From assembly GCF_000276665.1 (NCBI RefSeq), contig NW_004955435.1:1383593-1447592 (forward strand): a stretch of 64,000 nt of DNA. Reading direction: 5' to 3'. Origin of the DNA: Chinchilla lanigera (taxonomy: Eukaryota; Chordata; Mammalia; Rodentia; Chinchillidae). The position numbers and the translations under genes were made by a program. The notes below the pieces were generated by a model. It saw nothing but the letters and a program-made list of their open reading frames with translations. It did not search any database and was not told where the DNA came from. This document shows, in pieces, positions 1-11,420 of this stretch. Within the stretch, counting starts at the first letter, position 1. Every line of letters begins with the position of its first letter.

Positions 1-257
1 GGAAAAACTGGCTTTCTACGTGCCCAAAACTAAAACTAGACCCATGTCTATGCTTAATTTTTTTTCTTGACCAATTTTATATACTTATATCTGGTGATCT
101 GAGCAACTACTTTGAAGACAACCATGTGTAATATAAGACCCACTGTTGGATTCCTATTTTTTTAAATTCTGTGTCACTTCTAATGTTCTGTATTTTTTAA
201 AATTATTTTTTATTCTCTTTAAAAATAAAATACAATTATTTTTTATTCTCTTTAAGA
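1..257 (+). mobile_element. L1 3' fragment, internally deleted, cut by window edge
   Basis: Bases 1-55 match, in reverse complement, the ORF2 stretch near 14640-14730 of the complete L1 in this window. From about 56 the sequence jumps to the L1 3' UTR module that also occurs near 33090 and 58640, with its 'gagcaactactttgaaga' core. About 1 kb of intervening L1 is therefore missing. The tail carries a short direct duplication of the 'ttattctctttaa' end (near 210 and 243). The element continues past the left edge. Confidence 0.8.
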
Positions 258-864
258 TGAACAATAAAAATGAATGTGAGAATCTGTCTAGTTTCTGATA
301 TCTATGCAGTTTTAAGACAGCAGGGTGGGTTACTAGATAATTATTTGGCATTTGTTGGAGTACCTGGCTTCCCAATTGTTTATTGTGTCTGAGGAAAATA
401 TTAACTATTATAATTAATCAAAAATATTTTAGTTTCTGTACCTACTCACTATGTAACAGAAAAACATTTATGCATGTATTTAAGCATGTCAGATTTTCAT
501 TACACATTTGGTTTACACTGAACGCAGATCACACTCACTTCATCTTTATGATTGTGTACACACAGCTTTGCACAAAATTTTCAATAATTTAAGGGAATAT
601 GATCAGAAAAGTCCTGCTGTGAAATCCACCATTAGATAACTGTAACCTTAGGGAAAACACTTTTCACTGAGCATCACCTTTCACAGTAAAGAAAAATAAG
701 AATGAAATCCCCATCCATATGCCTTTGGTACTGTTATAGGAAGAAAACCAGTATCACGGCTTTAACAAAATGTAATCGCTTTGCCAGTGAAAGAACATCA
801 TAGTATCAAATATCTAGAACTTGAATGCATTCCTTTATTCATTTAATCAACTACTTTTCTTTAT
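258..864. other. Unassigned AT-rich sequence
   Basis: I see no coding signal, RNA gene or repeat family that I can name. Short open frames here are unremarkable for AT-rich DNA. Confidence 0.5.
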
Positions 865-1505
865 TTTTGACTAACAAGTAAAAATTGTCTATATTTATGG
901 CACACAACATGTTTTGATATATGTATATGTTGTAGAAATGCAAAATCAAATCACTTGAAAGCTACATTGCCTCACATACTTACATTCTGCGTGTGTGGTG
1001 GGAACACTTAAAATCTATGTTACTAGCACCTTTAAAGTACTGACATCAAAATGTATTGTCACCAAGAGATACAAAAATTTCCAGAACTTACCTTGTCCAG
1101 TTGAAATTTTGGATCCTTTCCTCAACATCTCCCTAAGTCTTCCAAAGCTTTCACTTCTCAACCTGTGGAAATGGTGATTTCTACCGTTTCTGTGAGATGT
1201 GAGTTATTTCAGGCCCCATGTGTGTAAGGTCATGAAGTATTTTCTGTTCTTTGTCTAGGCTGTCTTATTTAACATAACATCTTCTACATCCACACACATC
1301 ATAACTAACAGGAATTATATTTTGTAAAGCTCAGTAATATTCCATGTGTACAAACACTGCATTTTCTTTCTGTATTTATCCACTGAAGACATTTAGGTAC
1401 ATTCTGTATCCTGGGTATGTGGATGAGGTGGCAGTCATCAAGGGAGTGCAACGATCTCTTTGACATAACTGAATTCATTCATTCGGATACATAGCTAGAA
1501 GCAGG
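865..1505 (-). mobile_element. Old L1M LINE, 3' UTR and end of ORF2
   Basis: Read on the plus strand, this is the reverse complement of an ancient mammalian L1 3' end. Landmarks are the 'tatatttatggcacacaaca' stretch, 'ggtgggaacacttaaaatct' and the 'aatattccatgtgtacaaac' stretch that lies in ORF2 antisense. It is interrupted at 1506 by an LTR and resumes after 1848. Confidence 0.85.
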
Positions 1506-1843
1506 TGTTATGGTTTATACGTAGCTGTCCCCAGCAGCCGCGTGTGCTCACAGGTGGCGCTCTGGAAGGTGATTGGATTACACTGGCTTGTAGCTGGCTT
1601 GCTGTTAGGTGAGATGAGCCCCTGGGGGTGCAGCCTGGAAGACTTCATTTCCTCCCCATTTCCTCTTTCTCTCACTACCTCCTGCATGCTGTGTCTTGAG
1701 CAGGTGTTCCTCTGTGATGCCCTTGTGTCATACTCTGCTGTCTTGGACTGAAATCCCTAAAACTCTAACAAAATGAGCCTGTCCTCCTTTGATCTGTGGG
1801 CTTGGGGTATTGAGCCTCAATGAGAAGAACAGTAGCTAAGACA
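1506..1843 (+). mobile_element. Solo ERVL-MaLR-type LTR inserted in the L1M
   Basis: The element runs from TGTTATGGTTT to GCTAAGACA, the usual termini of MaLR LTRs, and has a 'ggactgaaatcc' motif near its 3' part. It splits the L1M cleanly. The flanks are gcagg (1501-1505) and gtagg (1844-1848), a 5-bp target duplication with one mismatch. The family is inferred from the ends and layout. Confidence 0.75.
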
Positions 1844-1848
1844 GTAGG

Positions 1849-2115
1849 ATTAAAGGGTCAAAACTGGTTTTGTTTTTAATTTTTTAGGAATCTCCATGCG
1901 ATTTGCCATACCGGCCACAATCATTTGCATTTCTATCTACAACGTGCTAAGGTTCCCTTTCCTGCATGTCCTCACTAACATTCATTATCTTTCACCTTTT
2001 TTATACTAGTCATGTGAACAGGTGTCAGATGATGCCCTTGTGATTTTAATTTGCATTTCCTTGGTGGTCAGTGAGAATGAACGCATTTTTGATCACTTCT
2101 TCTATGCTTGATAGT
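1849..2115 (-). mobile_element. Old L1M LINE, continuation of ORF2 antisense
   Basis: This resumes the L1M from 865-1505 in the same orientation, with the 'ggaatctccatgcgatttgc' and 'ttttaatttgcatttccttg' landmarks of ORF2 antisense. The 5' end is lost. Confidence 0.8.
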
Positions 2116-3517
2116 GGGTTTGGGGTACAGAACTAACAACAAAAAAGTACAGAGTTAACAAAATGCACCTTCTTCATGAAACATATAGCCAGTATGTTTC
2201 CAAAATGTACACAGGTGCATACAATATTTACATGTCAATAAATGTTACCAAGGATAGCTATTAGGTGATACAAAAAGTAGAAGTAGGATCTGACTTGGCA
2301 GACTCAGAATAGTCCTCTGAAGAGCTGATGGTATGAACAAGAGGTGAAGGAAAAGAAAACATTAAGAAAAGATTTAAACATTCAGCCAGGTGTGGTGGCA
2401 CACATCTATAATCCCAGCATTCAGGAGGCTGAGGCAGGAGGTTCATTGTGAGTTCAAGACCAGCCTGGGCTACAAAGAAAGCTCAAGTCCAGCCTGAACT
2501 GCATAGCGAGACCCTGTCTCAAAAACATAAAAAAATAAATAAAATAAACATTCATAGTAAGGTAATGGAATATTCAAAGACTCAGTGAAGAAAAGGATAA
2601 TAAGGAGTCTGCAGTAAAGGAAATAAAGAGCCTTATGTAGAAATAAGCCTGGATGGGAGGATGGAAACAAGCCCCTCACAACTACATCTGCAAAAGTAAA
2701 ACATTTTGGGATTCAATCTAAAAGGGCAACATACAGACAGATGTTACAAGAAGGGTTACCAGTGACAGGCTCAGAATTTGATTTTTAAACCTCAGTTTAA
2801 CTGAAGGTTCAGGAAGTTCCAGAGGAAAACTACTGATGGAATTCCCATTATCTGTGACCTATATTTAGAAATGAGTCCATGGAAGAGACTTCTTGCAAGT
2901 GAAATGATCAAAGTAGACAGAAGATCACAGTGTGACTGAGAGATTGCACAACATTTTGGCATTCTCCCACCACGGCACCTTACCAACACTCCCTACATAA
3001 TAAAGGAGAGAAAAAAGTTAACTCCATTTTTAAAATTTGTTTTTACAATGCAAGTGTTGGATACAATTATTAAGAGGGTGTAGTTTGCTTACTACTGTGG
3101 CTGTAACAAGTAAATCCCTGTATTTTATTTTCTTAAAATAAGTTTATTCCTTCCTGTCATAACATTTTAGTCAAGATAGCTTATCTATGGGAAACCCTTC
3201 TCCTGTTCGGGGGTTCAAAGCTTCAGACTCCTTACATTCTGTTCTTCTGTGCCTGTATCTTTCCCTGAGGTCTTGTAGTCCTCTTGCTTTTGTATAAGAG
3301 GAACTGAATAAGAGTTTGGCTTAGAGGAAACAAAAACTATTCCTTCCATTCTCATCCCCTTGATGAGAACTGGGGGAGGAGGGTGAGACCTTGACCAGAC
3401 AGCTACTTCCCAAGTTTCAAAGAACTTGGTGGGCATTCAACTACTTTTATTAGAACTGTAGATTAACTGGCCACAAAAGAAGGCAAACTCTGTCCTAATC
3501 AGATTGCTAAGAATAAG
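2116..3517. other. Unassigned sequence around one B1 SINE
   Basis: Apart from the SINE at 2385-2545 I recognise nothing. On the minus strand there is a pyrimidine tract ending in TAG just before a small open frame (2989 down to 2792), but no donor or conserved domain supports an exon. Confidence 0.45.
2385..2545 (+). mobile_element. B1-type SINE
   Basis: A 7SL-derived SINE starting GCCAGGTGTGGTGGCACACA and ending in a 'gagaccctgtctcaaaaa' tail. It is flanked by a perfect 9-bp duplication, aaacattca (2376-2384 and 2546-2554). The right part (about 2470-2520) differs from mouse B1, which suggests a non-murid rodent. Confidence 0.95.
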
Positions 3518-3775
3518 AGATCAGCAACCATCCATGAGCGAAATATAGCCCATTGCTTATTTTTGTATTGCTCATGAATAACAAAGATTTTTAAATTTTT
3601 AAATGGCTAAAAAAAGGAATATTTTGTAATATATTGAAAATATATGAATTTAAATTAAATGCCCACAAAGTGTTACTGATATACCGATCCACATTTCTGT
3701 GTATGTGGCATAGGACCACTTTTATGCCGCAGGACAAGGCTGACTTGTGACAGAGAACGTATGGCTTGAAAAGCT
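3518..3775. mobile_element. MER5A-like hAT-Charlie remnant
   Basis: The segment runs from 'gatcagcaaccatccatgag' to 'gagaacgtatggcttgaaaa' and follows the layout of the common mammalian MER5A element. It is heavily diverged and contains an AT-rich expansion near 3590-3660. Confidence 0.65.
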
Positions 3776-4540
3776 ATACACAGAAAAACTATGATGAACT
3801 TTGCTACAGAGAGCTAATTTGTATGGTTTTAGTTAAAACTCATCTTGCTAATATTTTGAACCTTTTGAACAGATATTTTATTGTGGCATGTTACACAAGC
3901 CTTATTCTCTTACTGAGCTACATTACACTGGTGACTGTCTGCAAGTCCTAGTCACATCTTTGGAGTTGTACCACAATCAAATTGCCCATGTAAATGACTC
4001 AATATTGCCAAGTGCTGACTAGATAGAGTTCCATGGCTCCACTGCATGGATAGTAACATACAGTTAATCTTTCTGAATATGTCAGAACCGTGAAAGAAAA
4101 CCATTTCAAGTAAGTTCCTGATTAACCTGGTACAACAGATGATGGTGACATGGTTGTATAATATTACCTCACATACCAGATAAATGCCATTTCAGAAACT
4201 ACATTCAACATTGGTGTCAACACCAAAGTATTACAGTAATAACAATTAGGTCTTGAAAAACATATGATCAGGCATGTTCATTCCTGATAAATTATTTGAC
4301 TCCCAGTTTGATCCTACTAAGCCTGTTCTTGTGAATTGCCTTTACCTTTTAAAAATAGATTTTACTATTTGATAAGATGGAAGGCATCATTTTAGAAGGA
4401 TTGAATTTTCCCTGTATGCTGCTAAATAATCTCCTAAAATTACATTTATGGTAAATAGAATTACTCTTAGCATACAAATGTAGGCTTCCCAACGAAAGAG
4501 AAAAAAGTAAGTTCTTAAAGAAATCTTGTTTTTCACTACT
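3776..4540. other. Unassigned AT-rich sequence
   Basis: I see no recognisable gene or repeat here. Confidence 0.45.
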
Positions 4541-4544
4541 AAAA

Positions 4545-4660
4545 TGTTTCTATCAGTTAACCCCTCTAAGCCTCCATTTTTCATCTGCAATATGGAAATA
4601 TAATTATACATTTGCTGTAGTGTGGACCCATATTTGACAAAGTAAAGCATCTAGCATTCT
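4545..4660 (+). mobile_element. MIR SINE fragment
   Basis: It has the MIR central pattern: a 'taacccctctaagcctcc' stretch, then 'catctgcaatatggaaat', then a 'catctagcattctct' end. Ancient and truncated at both ends. Confidence 0.65.
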
Positions 4661-4832
4661 CTTTGATACAGAATACAATGTTTGACTCTTATTTTTTTCT
4701 TAGTCCACATTTATTTCAGGATTACCTGTGATGGATCACTTAACTGTTTTTCAAAATCCCCAAAACATTTCTTTATTCTTTCAGAATATCTGTTAGCTCG
4801 CCAAGTGTGAAGTCAGATGAACCAGTACATGC

Positions 4833-5305
4833 TGTGCTAGTCAACTTTTACTCATTGTAACAAAACACCTCACATAAGGCACCTCAAAGGAGGAAAGATG
4901 TATTCTGGCCCATGGTTTCAGAGGCTTCAGTCCATGGATGGCTGAGTCCATTGCTGTGAACACGAGGCAAGACAGAGCATCACGATGGAAATGCCTAGCA
5001 GAAGAAAGCTGTTCACCTCATAGTAGCCAAAATGGGTGGGAAGGGATGTGAAAGAGCCTGAGGGACTGGGGAAAAGAAATACCCTTCCAGGTTACACTCC
5101 ATGCCTTCCTTTTTCCAACAAAGATCTACTTCCTGACTTCTCATTCCAGGATAAGCTCATCAGTGGGTTAATCCATTTGGAGGGTTAGCAGCCTCCAATG
5201 TCTTTTCAAAAGCCCCGCCTCTGAACACATTCTTGATTCAAGAATAACTTCTGGCTCCAGCCCCCAAAAGGCTCACATGCATCTCTTCATACAAAATGCG
5301 TTTGG
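4833..5305 (-). mobile_element. ERVL-MaLR-type LTR, antisense
   Basis: On the plus strand it starts TGTGCTAGTCAAC, followed by 'taacaaaacacctcacataa' and 'ggtttcagaggcttcagtcc', which is the reverse complement of the rodent-lineage MaLR LTR also seen near 9713, 48410 and 51372. The 3' boundary is approximate. It is followed by matching internal sequence. Confidence 0.8.
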
Positions 5306-6030
5306 TCCTTCACCAAGAGTCACCAAAGTCTTAATAATTCCAGCGTTGCTCAGGAGTTTAAATCCAGTGTCTCTTCTGAGACTCAAATTAAACTCTCAGC
5401 TTTAAGCTTTAGAAAAATAAAAAAAGCAAGTTATATGTGCCCAAGATATAATAGTCCAGGGTAAACATTTCCATTCTGAAACATAAGAATGGGAGAATAG
5501 AAAGGTATAAGACCAAAGCAATTCCACAATCTTGCCAGGCAAACATTTCTGGGGTCTAGCAGTACCTGTATGTCCCACTTCTGGGGTACATGGGAGTTTT
5601 TATGTGAAGTCCAAGGGGATTCCAGTCCCACCCCTATAGCCTTGCAGATTATAGCTCATATGGCTTCTGTCCTGGGCTGGCTCTGTATGCTGTCTGCAGC
5701 TTTCCTCAGCAGAACTTCCACATCCCTGGAAAAGTCAACTTACTGGGGTCTCCACTGCAGCTTTGGCAGGATTCTCACAAGCTTCACTCACTTCCCTCTC
5801 AGGGGCACATTTTATGGCCTCCCAGACCTTCTTCTGACACCCCTGTGGAAACCTTCATGGCCCTATAACATTTTCCATTCTGCATTCCTGCAAAACCAGC
5901 ATGATACGTACAGAACCAAGATCTGTTGCCAGTTGGAGCAGTAGCTGGTCCAATTTGGACCATAGTTTTGGTGGCCTGGGTGCCTGGAAGCCTACGCATG
6001 GTGAATCAAATTCTGGGAAAACAATTTTGT
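5306..6030 (-). mobile_element. MaLR internal region, antisense
   Basis: Sequence adjoining the antisense LTR has the order of landmarks of MaLR internal DNA read backwards: a 'tctgagactcaaattaaact' stretch, 'aagcaagttat', a 'gccttgcagattatagctca' stretch, then 'gcattcctgcaaaaccagca'. MaLR elements carry only degenerate gag-like internal sequence. The 124-codon plus-strand open frame at 5570-5944 lies entirely in this antisense DNA and is not a gene. Confidence 0.65.
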
Positions 6031-6149
6031 AGATGGCTGTATTTTAAGCCAGAGACCCCAGAACTGGTCTTATAAAGGAAATTCTTTTAAAGGACTCTTA
6101 TGTCTTTGAGTCTGTGATGGTTGAGATCTTACCAATTTCTATCAGTCAG

Positions 6150-6600
6150 TATTTACCTGAAAAACAGATAAAATACAACATATACAAGTACACAAAAATT
6201 TACAAAATGGGCTTGCCGTAGCCACACACAGAGCTGGATGTGGAAGAGTGCAGAGGGTCTGTCTGCACACTGGTTCTGGAGCTCACTGCAGTGTTCCGCG
6301 CGAGGCCAGATCAGGAGGCCAGTGCCTCTGTAACGGACGGTATGTGCCAGAAACTGAAGGATCTGTGCCTGAAGCTGAGTCTGTGCTGGAAGCCAGGAGA
6401 CGAAGTTCAAAGCAAAGAAAAGACTGGAGCTCCTCTGAAGAGCAGCAGCAGATCCACCCTTCTTCATTCCCCTTTTATATCAGCCAGGCAACGAGCTGCC
6501 CTAGGGAGGGGTCTTCCACACCCTCGGGTGTGGAATTGCTGAGCCTATTTAGTTCCGCTTCTCTTACTCAAGTTAACACCATCCATCAGCCATCACAGTC
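6150..6600 (-). mobile_element. LTR-like element, antisense, with TATA box
   Basis: Read on the minus strand it begins TGTGATGGCTGATGG, has a CACACCCGAGGGTGTGG block, and carries a TATA-like atataaaagg (6471-6480) at the place expected for a U3 promoter. I cannot name the family. It may belong to the same proviral relic as 4833-6030. Confidence 0.45.
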
Positions 6601-6640
6601 TTTCATATTGTTCTGCTGCGAACTACTTGGCTTCATTTTA

Positions 6641-6780
6641 TTTTATTTTATTTTTTGTCTTTTTGAGACAGGGTCTCACTATGCAGCTCAGGCTGGCCTT
6701 GAACTCACGTTGTAGCACAGGCTGGCCTCAAGCTTGCAACTATCCTTCTGCCTCAGCCTCCTGAGTGCTGGGATTACAGG
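6641..6780 (-). mobile_element. B1-type SINE, 5'-truncated
   Basis: It reads 'gagacagggtctcactatgc' through 'gcctcctgagtgctgggatt' and lacks the first 20 or so bases of the consensus. A perfect 14-bp target duplication, ttggcttcatttta, flanks it at 6627-6640 and 6781-6794, with the A-rich tail on the left, confirming a minus-strand insertion. Confidence 0.95.
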
Positions 6781-6794
6781 TTGGCTTCATTTTA

Positions 6795-7429
6795 ATTTAG
6801 CTAATCTCTTCAGCACCACACCGTCATGTAAGTCCTTCTTATCTTTTACCTCTTAGTTTGCATGTTATTTCCTTGTAGTATATTTTCTAAAGCTCTAAGT
6901 ACAAAATTACAAATCCACTTTATCCTCTCCTTGTATGGTGTTTTTCTTTCCAGGTCTTATTACCCTCTGCAGCCAGTATGTATAAATTCACCGGGGCCAT
7001 AGGTTACTCTGTGTAATGACTTACTTTTTTATATTTGCATTAAATATAGTTTTTTACATAGTCATTTAGTTTTACTAAACATAGTAATTTGCACAAGTTT
7101 TTCACAGTAGTATGGCAGTTACCATCTGGTATCTTACACTTAGTACTTTTTTGTTTTGCTTCATTGACAAAACCATGAATGAAGTAATTGGGTCCGTGTT
7201 AATAGGCTTTCAGCATAGATAATCTCTACAAATGAGATTATCTCTTTCAGAAAAATGATTTTTCATTAAAAACAAAGACTGACTTCTCAAATGTTAGTCA
7301 TGGTAAATCACGGCTGCTTGTGGGGGCCGAGGTTGGGGAGAGAGAGTCTAATCTGCTGTAGTCACTGTGGGGATGTGTGCGGATCTAGCCGACATCCATA
7401 TCTCATAAAGGTATAACGTGGCTGTACAG
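6795..7429. other. Unassigned AT-rich sequence
   Basis: I see no recognisable gene or repeat in this interval. Confidence 0.45.
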
Positions 7430-7853
7430 AGGAAATGTTTGAACGTTCTAACGTCCCGTGCAGAACTAGGATGCCAATAGGAGAGGAGTGGGAGGCCTGG
7501 CTGAAACTGATGCCGGTAGTGTCTGAGGCCATTGAGGCTGCTGCAGCAAATGACCTGTGGGCAAGTCTTGAACAAAGCCCTTGAGGTTGAGGAGTCGCAG
7601 CAAGCCATCAGCAGATGCAGTGTCCGGTGAGGGCTCACTTTCTCTCTCTGTGCTGATGCTTCCTGCTGCTGTAGTCTTGGAGGAAGCGTGCAAGGGCTTC
7701 AACTGCCCTCTTTTAGGAAAGCACTGCCCCATTCTTGTGAGCTCCACTTTCGTGGCTTAATGACCTTGCAAAGGCTCCACCTCTTAATGTCACCACCTTG
7801 AAGATTGGGTTTCAATATATGAGTTATGGGGCACAAACACTCAGGCCATAGCA
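7430..7853 (-). mobile_element. ERVL-MaLR (MLT1/MST-type) LTR, antisense
   Basis: On the minus strand it starts TGCTATGGCCTGAGTGTTTG, a MaLR beginning. The plus strand has 'ccacctcttaatgtcaccac' and 'ggtgagggctcactttctct', the reversed interior of such LTRs. The left boundary is uncertain. Confidence 0.65.
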
Positions 7854-7909
7854 GGTAGAAAAAAACCAAATGAAAGTCCATGAAACTCCCTACCTTACTC
7901 CACATCTGT

Positions 7910-9710
7910 CAAGATATGTAAACCAGCAGTGATTTTGCATTCACAGAGTCATTATAGAGGTTAGTAAAACCATCAAAGGGTTTAAATATTCCTCTAATAG
8001 CTGCAATATTCCAATTTCTTATAGCTGTATGTTTGATTCACAAGCCAAATGAGTCATGGAAAATGAAGGTAGATTACCACAGACTTAATTATCTGGATAT
8101 GTAGAGATACCACTCACAAGTGGATTTCTGGATATGATATCTTTAATGGAGCAAGTCAGCCCAACCTCTGGCAGTTAGCATACAGCTATTGGCTTAATTG
8201 ACCTGAAATTTTTTCTATACCTTTCAGTAAAATAATCAGGAAGCATTCCTTCACGGGCACAACAGTAGTGCTGTGTCTCCTACCTTCAGGTTTCCAAGAA
8301 TTCCAGGGGACACCCGAAACTACACATAGGATCAAACCCTATGCATACTCTGTATGTTTTTCCTATGCATACATATATGTCTATAACAAAGTCTCATTTA
8401 TACATTAAACACAGCCAGAGATTAAGAGTAATAGCTGATAGTAAAGTAGAACAAATATTAAAATGTTCTCTAATGCAGCATCTTACAGTATGGCACTCAC
8501 CACTCTTGCGAAGATGGGATATGCAGACTGGAAAGGGATTGACTCTGGGTCACTGAAACGGCTGGAGGGGAAACCACAGATGAGTAGGGCTGCTGTAGAC
8601 ATTTATGACCTTCATTCAGGGCTGTGCCAGCCACCCAGTGGGGCCATAACGTAGCTTCAGCCTGCTTGATTATCCTGATGTCCCACAGAACATGACTCTG
8701 ATCCATTATATTCATGAGGCTCTCTGACTACATCCAATAAACAGGAAGTAGAAATCATTTTAGATGCCTTAGGAAGACATACACATGCTTAAGAGTAGGA
8801 AATAAGACCTACAATACTGTCTTTATAGTGAAAGGCCAGTTACCTATCATACTGCCTACCAGAAAGAAAGAGGCAGAATTCTGCCTGAGATTATTTGTTT
8901 TTGAAAAACCCTATAAACCATACTGGGTAACAAGGAGGTGAGCCACACCTTGTGTGCAAGCCTCACTTTCATGGGAGTTATGATCTTTTGGACCCAATGG
9001 TGTTGAAACTGCCTGGCAGACAGAGCTACTGTGTTTGGCCTTAGCCAATAAATGAGTCACAGCTCAGACTTCTAATATTTTGGAGGAAGGATATATCCTC
9101 TTACATCAAGCACAGTTCTTTTTTGAAAATAGACCCTTAACTGCTTTTTTAGTCTAGGTGTTTCCTGAAATCTTGTCTATAAGACTCTAGTAATATGTAA
9201 TCTATCAATGGACCTTATGCTATCTGATTCATTAAACCATCAACTTAGATGTACATTGTAGCATTACATTGTTAAAAAGAAATGATCTGTTTTACTTGTA
9301 CAAATATATCTGAAATGTTCAAAATAACTCCATTGGCTCGTGGCTCAGAATAGCAAGGTACTTTCTCCTACACCTTTACCAACCCTTCATAACCCACACC
9401 TGAGACCTCATACAAGAGCCCTATGACCAAATAGTAGCCAGAAAATCTGCAGTTTGTAGATAGGCTGCTTAATCTGTTAATTTAAGCTAATAGTTGATCA
9501 CTACAATATGACTCAACTCAGGGAGAGCCTTGAAAGACAGTGTAGGGAAGTATTTCCTGTGGGATGAAATTAAAGTAACATATCCAATTGTCCACTTTTG
9601 CTCAGAAAGAAAAATAGCTTTAGACTCAAGTCTATACTGATTCACAGAAGTGGTCGGTCACCAGCTGGTCTTACTAGCCAGAAACATGGAAAGAATAGAA
9701 TTTAAAGAGT
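7910..9710 (+). mobile_element. ERVL-type endogenous retrovirus pol relic, split by a Tigger-like element
   Basis: DNA-level resemblance to class III ERVL pol runs in order. A reverse-transcriptase segment is near 8040-8230, with 'ctggcagttagcatacagct' and 'ttttctatacctttcagtaa'. RT continues after an insertion at 8650-8720, a later pol segment lies near 9000-9090, and an RNase H-like stretch near 9630-9700 contains 'tatactgattcacagaagtg'. The catalytic box of RT should carry a pair of aspartates; at 8707-8718 it reads Tyr-Ile-His-Glu, so the active site is destroyed. Many stops and indels leave no open frame of useful length. Bounded by antisense LTRs at 7430-7853 and 9713-10005, but I cannot show they belong to it. 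ERVL lineages lack env, and none is visible. Confidence 0.6.
8263..8595. mobile_element. Tigger-like (Tc1/mariner) short DNA transposon
   Basis: Inverted ends are cagtagtgctgtg on the left and the diverged partner near 'gagtagggctgctg' on the right, followed by TA (8596-8597). The interior has 'aaaccctatgcatactctgt', 'cctatgcatacatatatgtc' and 'gattaagagtaatagctgat', as in non-autonomous Tigger relatives. It interrupts the ERVL pol, so it is younger than that provirus. Confidence 0.6.
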
Positions 9711-9712
9711 GA

Positions 9713-10005
9713 TGTGCATTGGTCAGTTTTCCTGTTGCTGGAACCAAACACCTGACAAGCGCTATGTAAAGGAAAACAGTTCATTTTTGCTCACAGTTTC
9801 AGGGTATACAGTTCATGGTCTGTTGGTTCCAAGGCAAAAGCGTCATGGCGAAAGGGCACGAAGTAGCAAAGATGTTCTTGGATGGCCGGTGACAAGCAGA
9901 GCATGGTAGGTGTCGAATAACCTACTACCGTGCTGAAGGACCAACTTTCCACAGGTAGGTTACATGACACTATTCCCCAGCACAGACCCACCTGCTCCGT
10001 GATGG
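9713..10005 (-). mobile_element. ERVL-MaLR-type LTR, antisense
   Basis: It starts TGTGCATTGGTCAG, then has 'gctcacagtttcagggtata', the same reversed layout as the LTRs at 4833 and 51372. The distal end is degraded. Confidence 0.65.
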
Positions 10006-10779
10006 CAGTTGATTACAGCAAACTTTGGTTTTATGAAAGAGCAGTGGCTTGTTCTTCCAGGATAGGCACACATTTTAGATACAGAAATGCCTTTACAGTC
10101 CACTGCATTTTAACCATCTTTCCAAATACCTTACTCTACACTTATCTATATTGTCTTTACATTTATTTATTACCTTACTTATATCTACATATACTGCATA
10201 TATCCCCTTCAATGTAACTTTACATTAAGTGATATATGTTGTAGCAAGAGTATATATCAATAGACGATCCATACATAATTCATTAGTATAACCTGTGTTC
10301 CTGTCACCCAGAAAGCAGATGGATAAACAGAACAATGATGCGTCTGGTCAAAACCACCATTTTGGAACCAGGTACAAAGCAACATTATGAGAGGCCAGGG
10401 TTCTAACATAGAAGAATGAAGCATATTCTTAAACTAGCAGTCAGTGTTTAACACAAGGCTCATCTGGCCAGAATTAACTGGCCCAGGAATTAAGTCAGAG
10501 AGGTGAGTGAGTATAATCTTCCTCAATATTATACAAAAAAAAGCTACAAGAGGAATTTTCTCCCTTCATTCTTTAAATGTGAGTTCAGTGGCTTAGTGGA
10601 CTTAATGTCCAATAGAGAAATACTTCCACTAGGACACAGAGAGCCTTACAGAATTAAGTCTGAGAGTGCCCACAAAGCTTTTTGGACAAAATTTGAGAGA
10701 ATACAATGACTCTCAAGGAGCTGGTGGATTTTTAAGGGAAAATGCAATAAAATAGGAAGTGGGGAAAGCAGCTTGAACA
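10006..10779. other. Unassigned sequence, possibly more ERVL relic
   Basis: Parts near 10040-10110 could be decayed ERVL internal DNA, but I cannot align them with confidence. No gene is visible. Confidence 0.35.
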
Positions 10780-11420
10780 GATATCCTGAGGTGGATTGGC
10801 ATGGAGCAATAATGGTCACATCATTCAGTATCTGTCAGATCATAGAGGGACGTTTCAAAGGCATTAACATAAGATAGGAATCTGTTAAAAGGAACTGGAA
10901 TTATCACTTGATACGTGGGAAATGATTGGGCAGTAGAAAGATGGGAATCAGATCAGAAATGAGGCTGTGGCAATAGACAAAGTTCGAGATGAGTTAAACT
11001 AGACGGCTAGCACTATAAACACAGAAGTGGATTAATTCTAAAATTATTTTGAGGTAAAAAGCACAGGATTACATAACATGTTGAGTATTGCTTAAAGACA
11101 AGGGAACAAGAAAATAAAAACTGACTCCAAGTTTTCTAGGGTAATAAAGTAGATGGTCAATCCACATAAAGGAAGAGAACGCTAGAGATTAGTTTGTGCT
11201 GGAACGTTAGAAACAAGTACGCAAGTAGACTTAATGAATTATGTACCAGAGCTGAAGTAGACATGCCCAGAGACAGGAGATGAGCACGTGTGTGTCTGAG
11301 AAAAGAAAGAGAAAGACAAAGACAGCTCCAAACTCAAGGAGAAAAAGGAGAAGCTTAAGGTCCCATTAAATGGGGTGAGGTAAAATAGTTCATGGTTTGG
11401 GGAGGATATTTTTGGTTCTA
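10780..11420 (-). mobile_element. L2 LINE relic, end of ORF2 antisense
   Basis: The plus strand carries the reversed C-terminal L2 reverse-transcriptase DNA: a 'gaaatgaggctgtggcaata' stretch, 'agaagtggattaattctaaa', and 'gactccaagttttctagggt'. The same segment recurs at 38030-38345. Ancient, with many stops. Confidence 0.7.

Noticed and set aside
2792..2989. Minus-strand frame starting MPKCC, reminiscent of a THAP zinc-finger start
   Set aside because: The rest lacks the THAP spacing and conserved Trp/Pro/His; similarity is limited to five residues.
5570..5944. 124-codon plus-strand frame
   Set aside because: It lies wholly in antisense MaLR internal sequence and has no domain.
6248..6715. 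155-codon plus-strand frame
   Set aside because: It runs antisense through an LTR-like element and into a B1 SINE, so it is chance.
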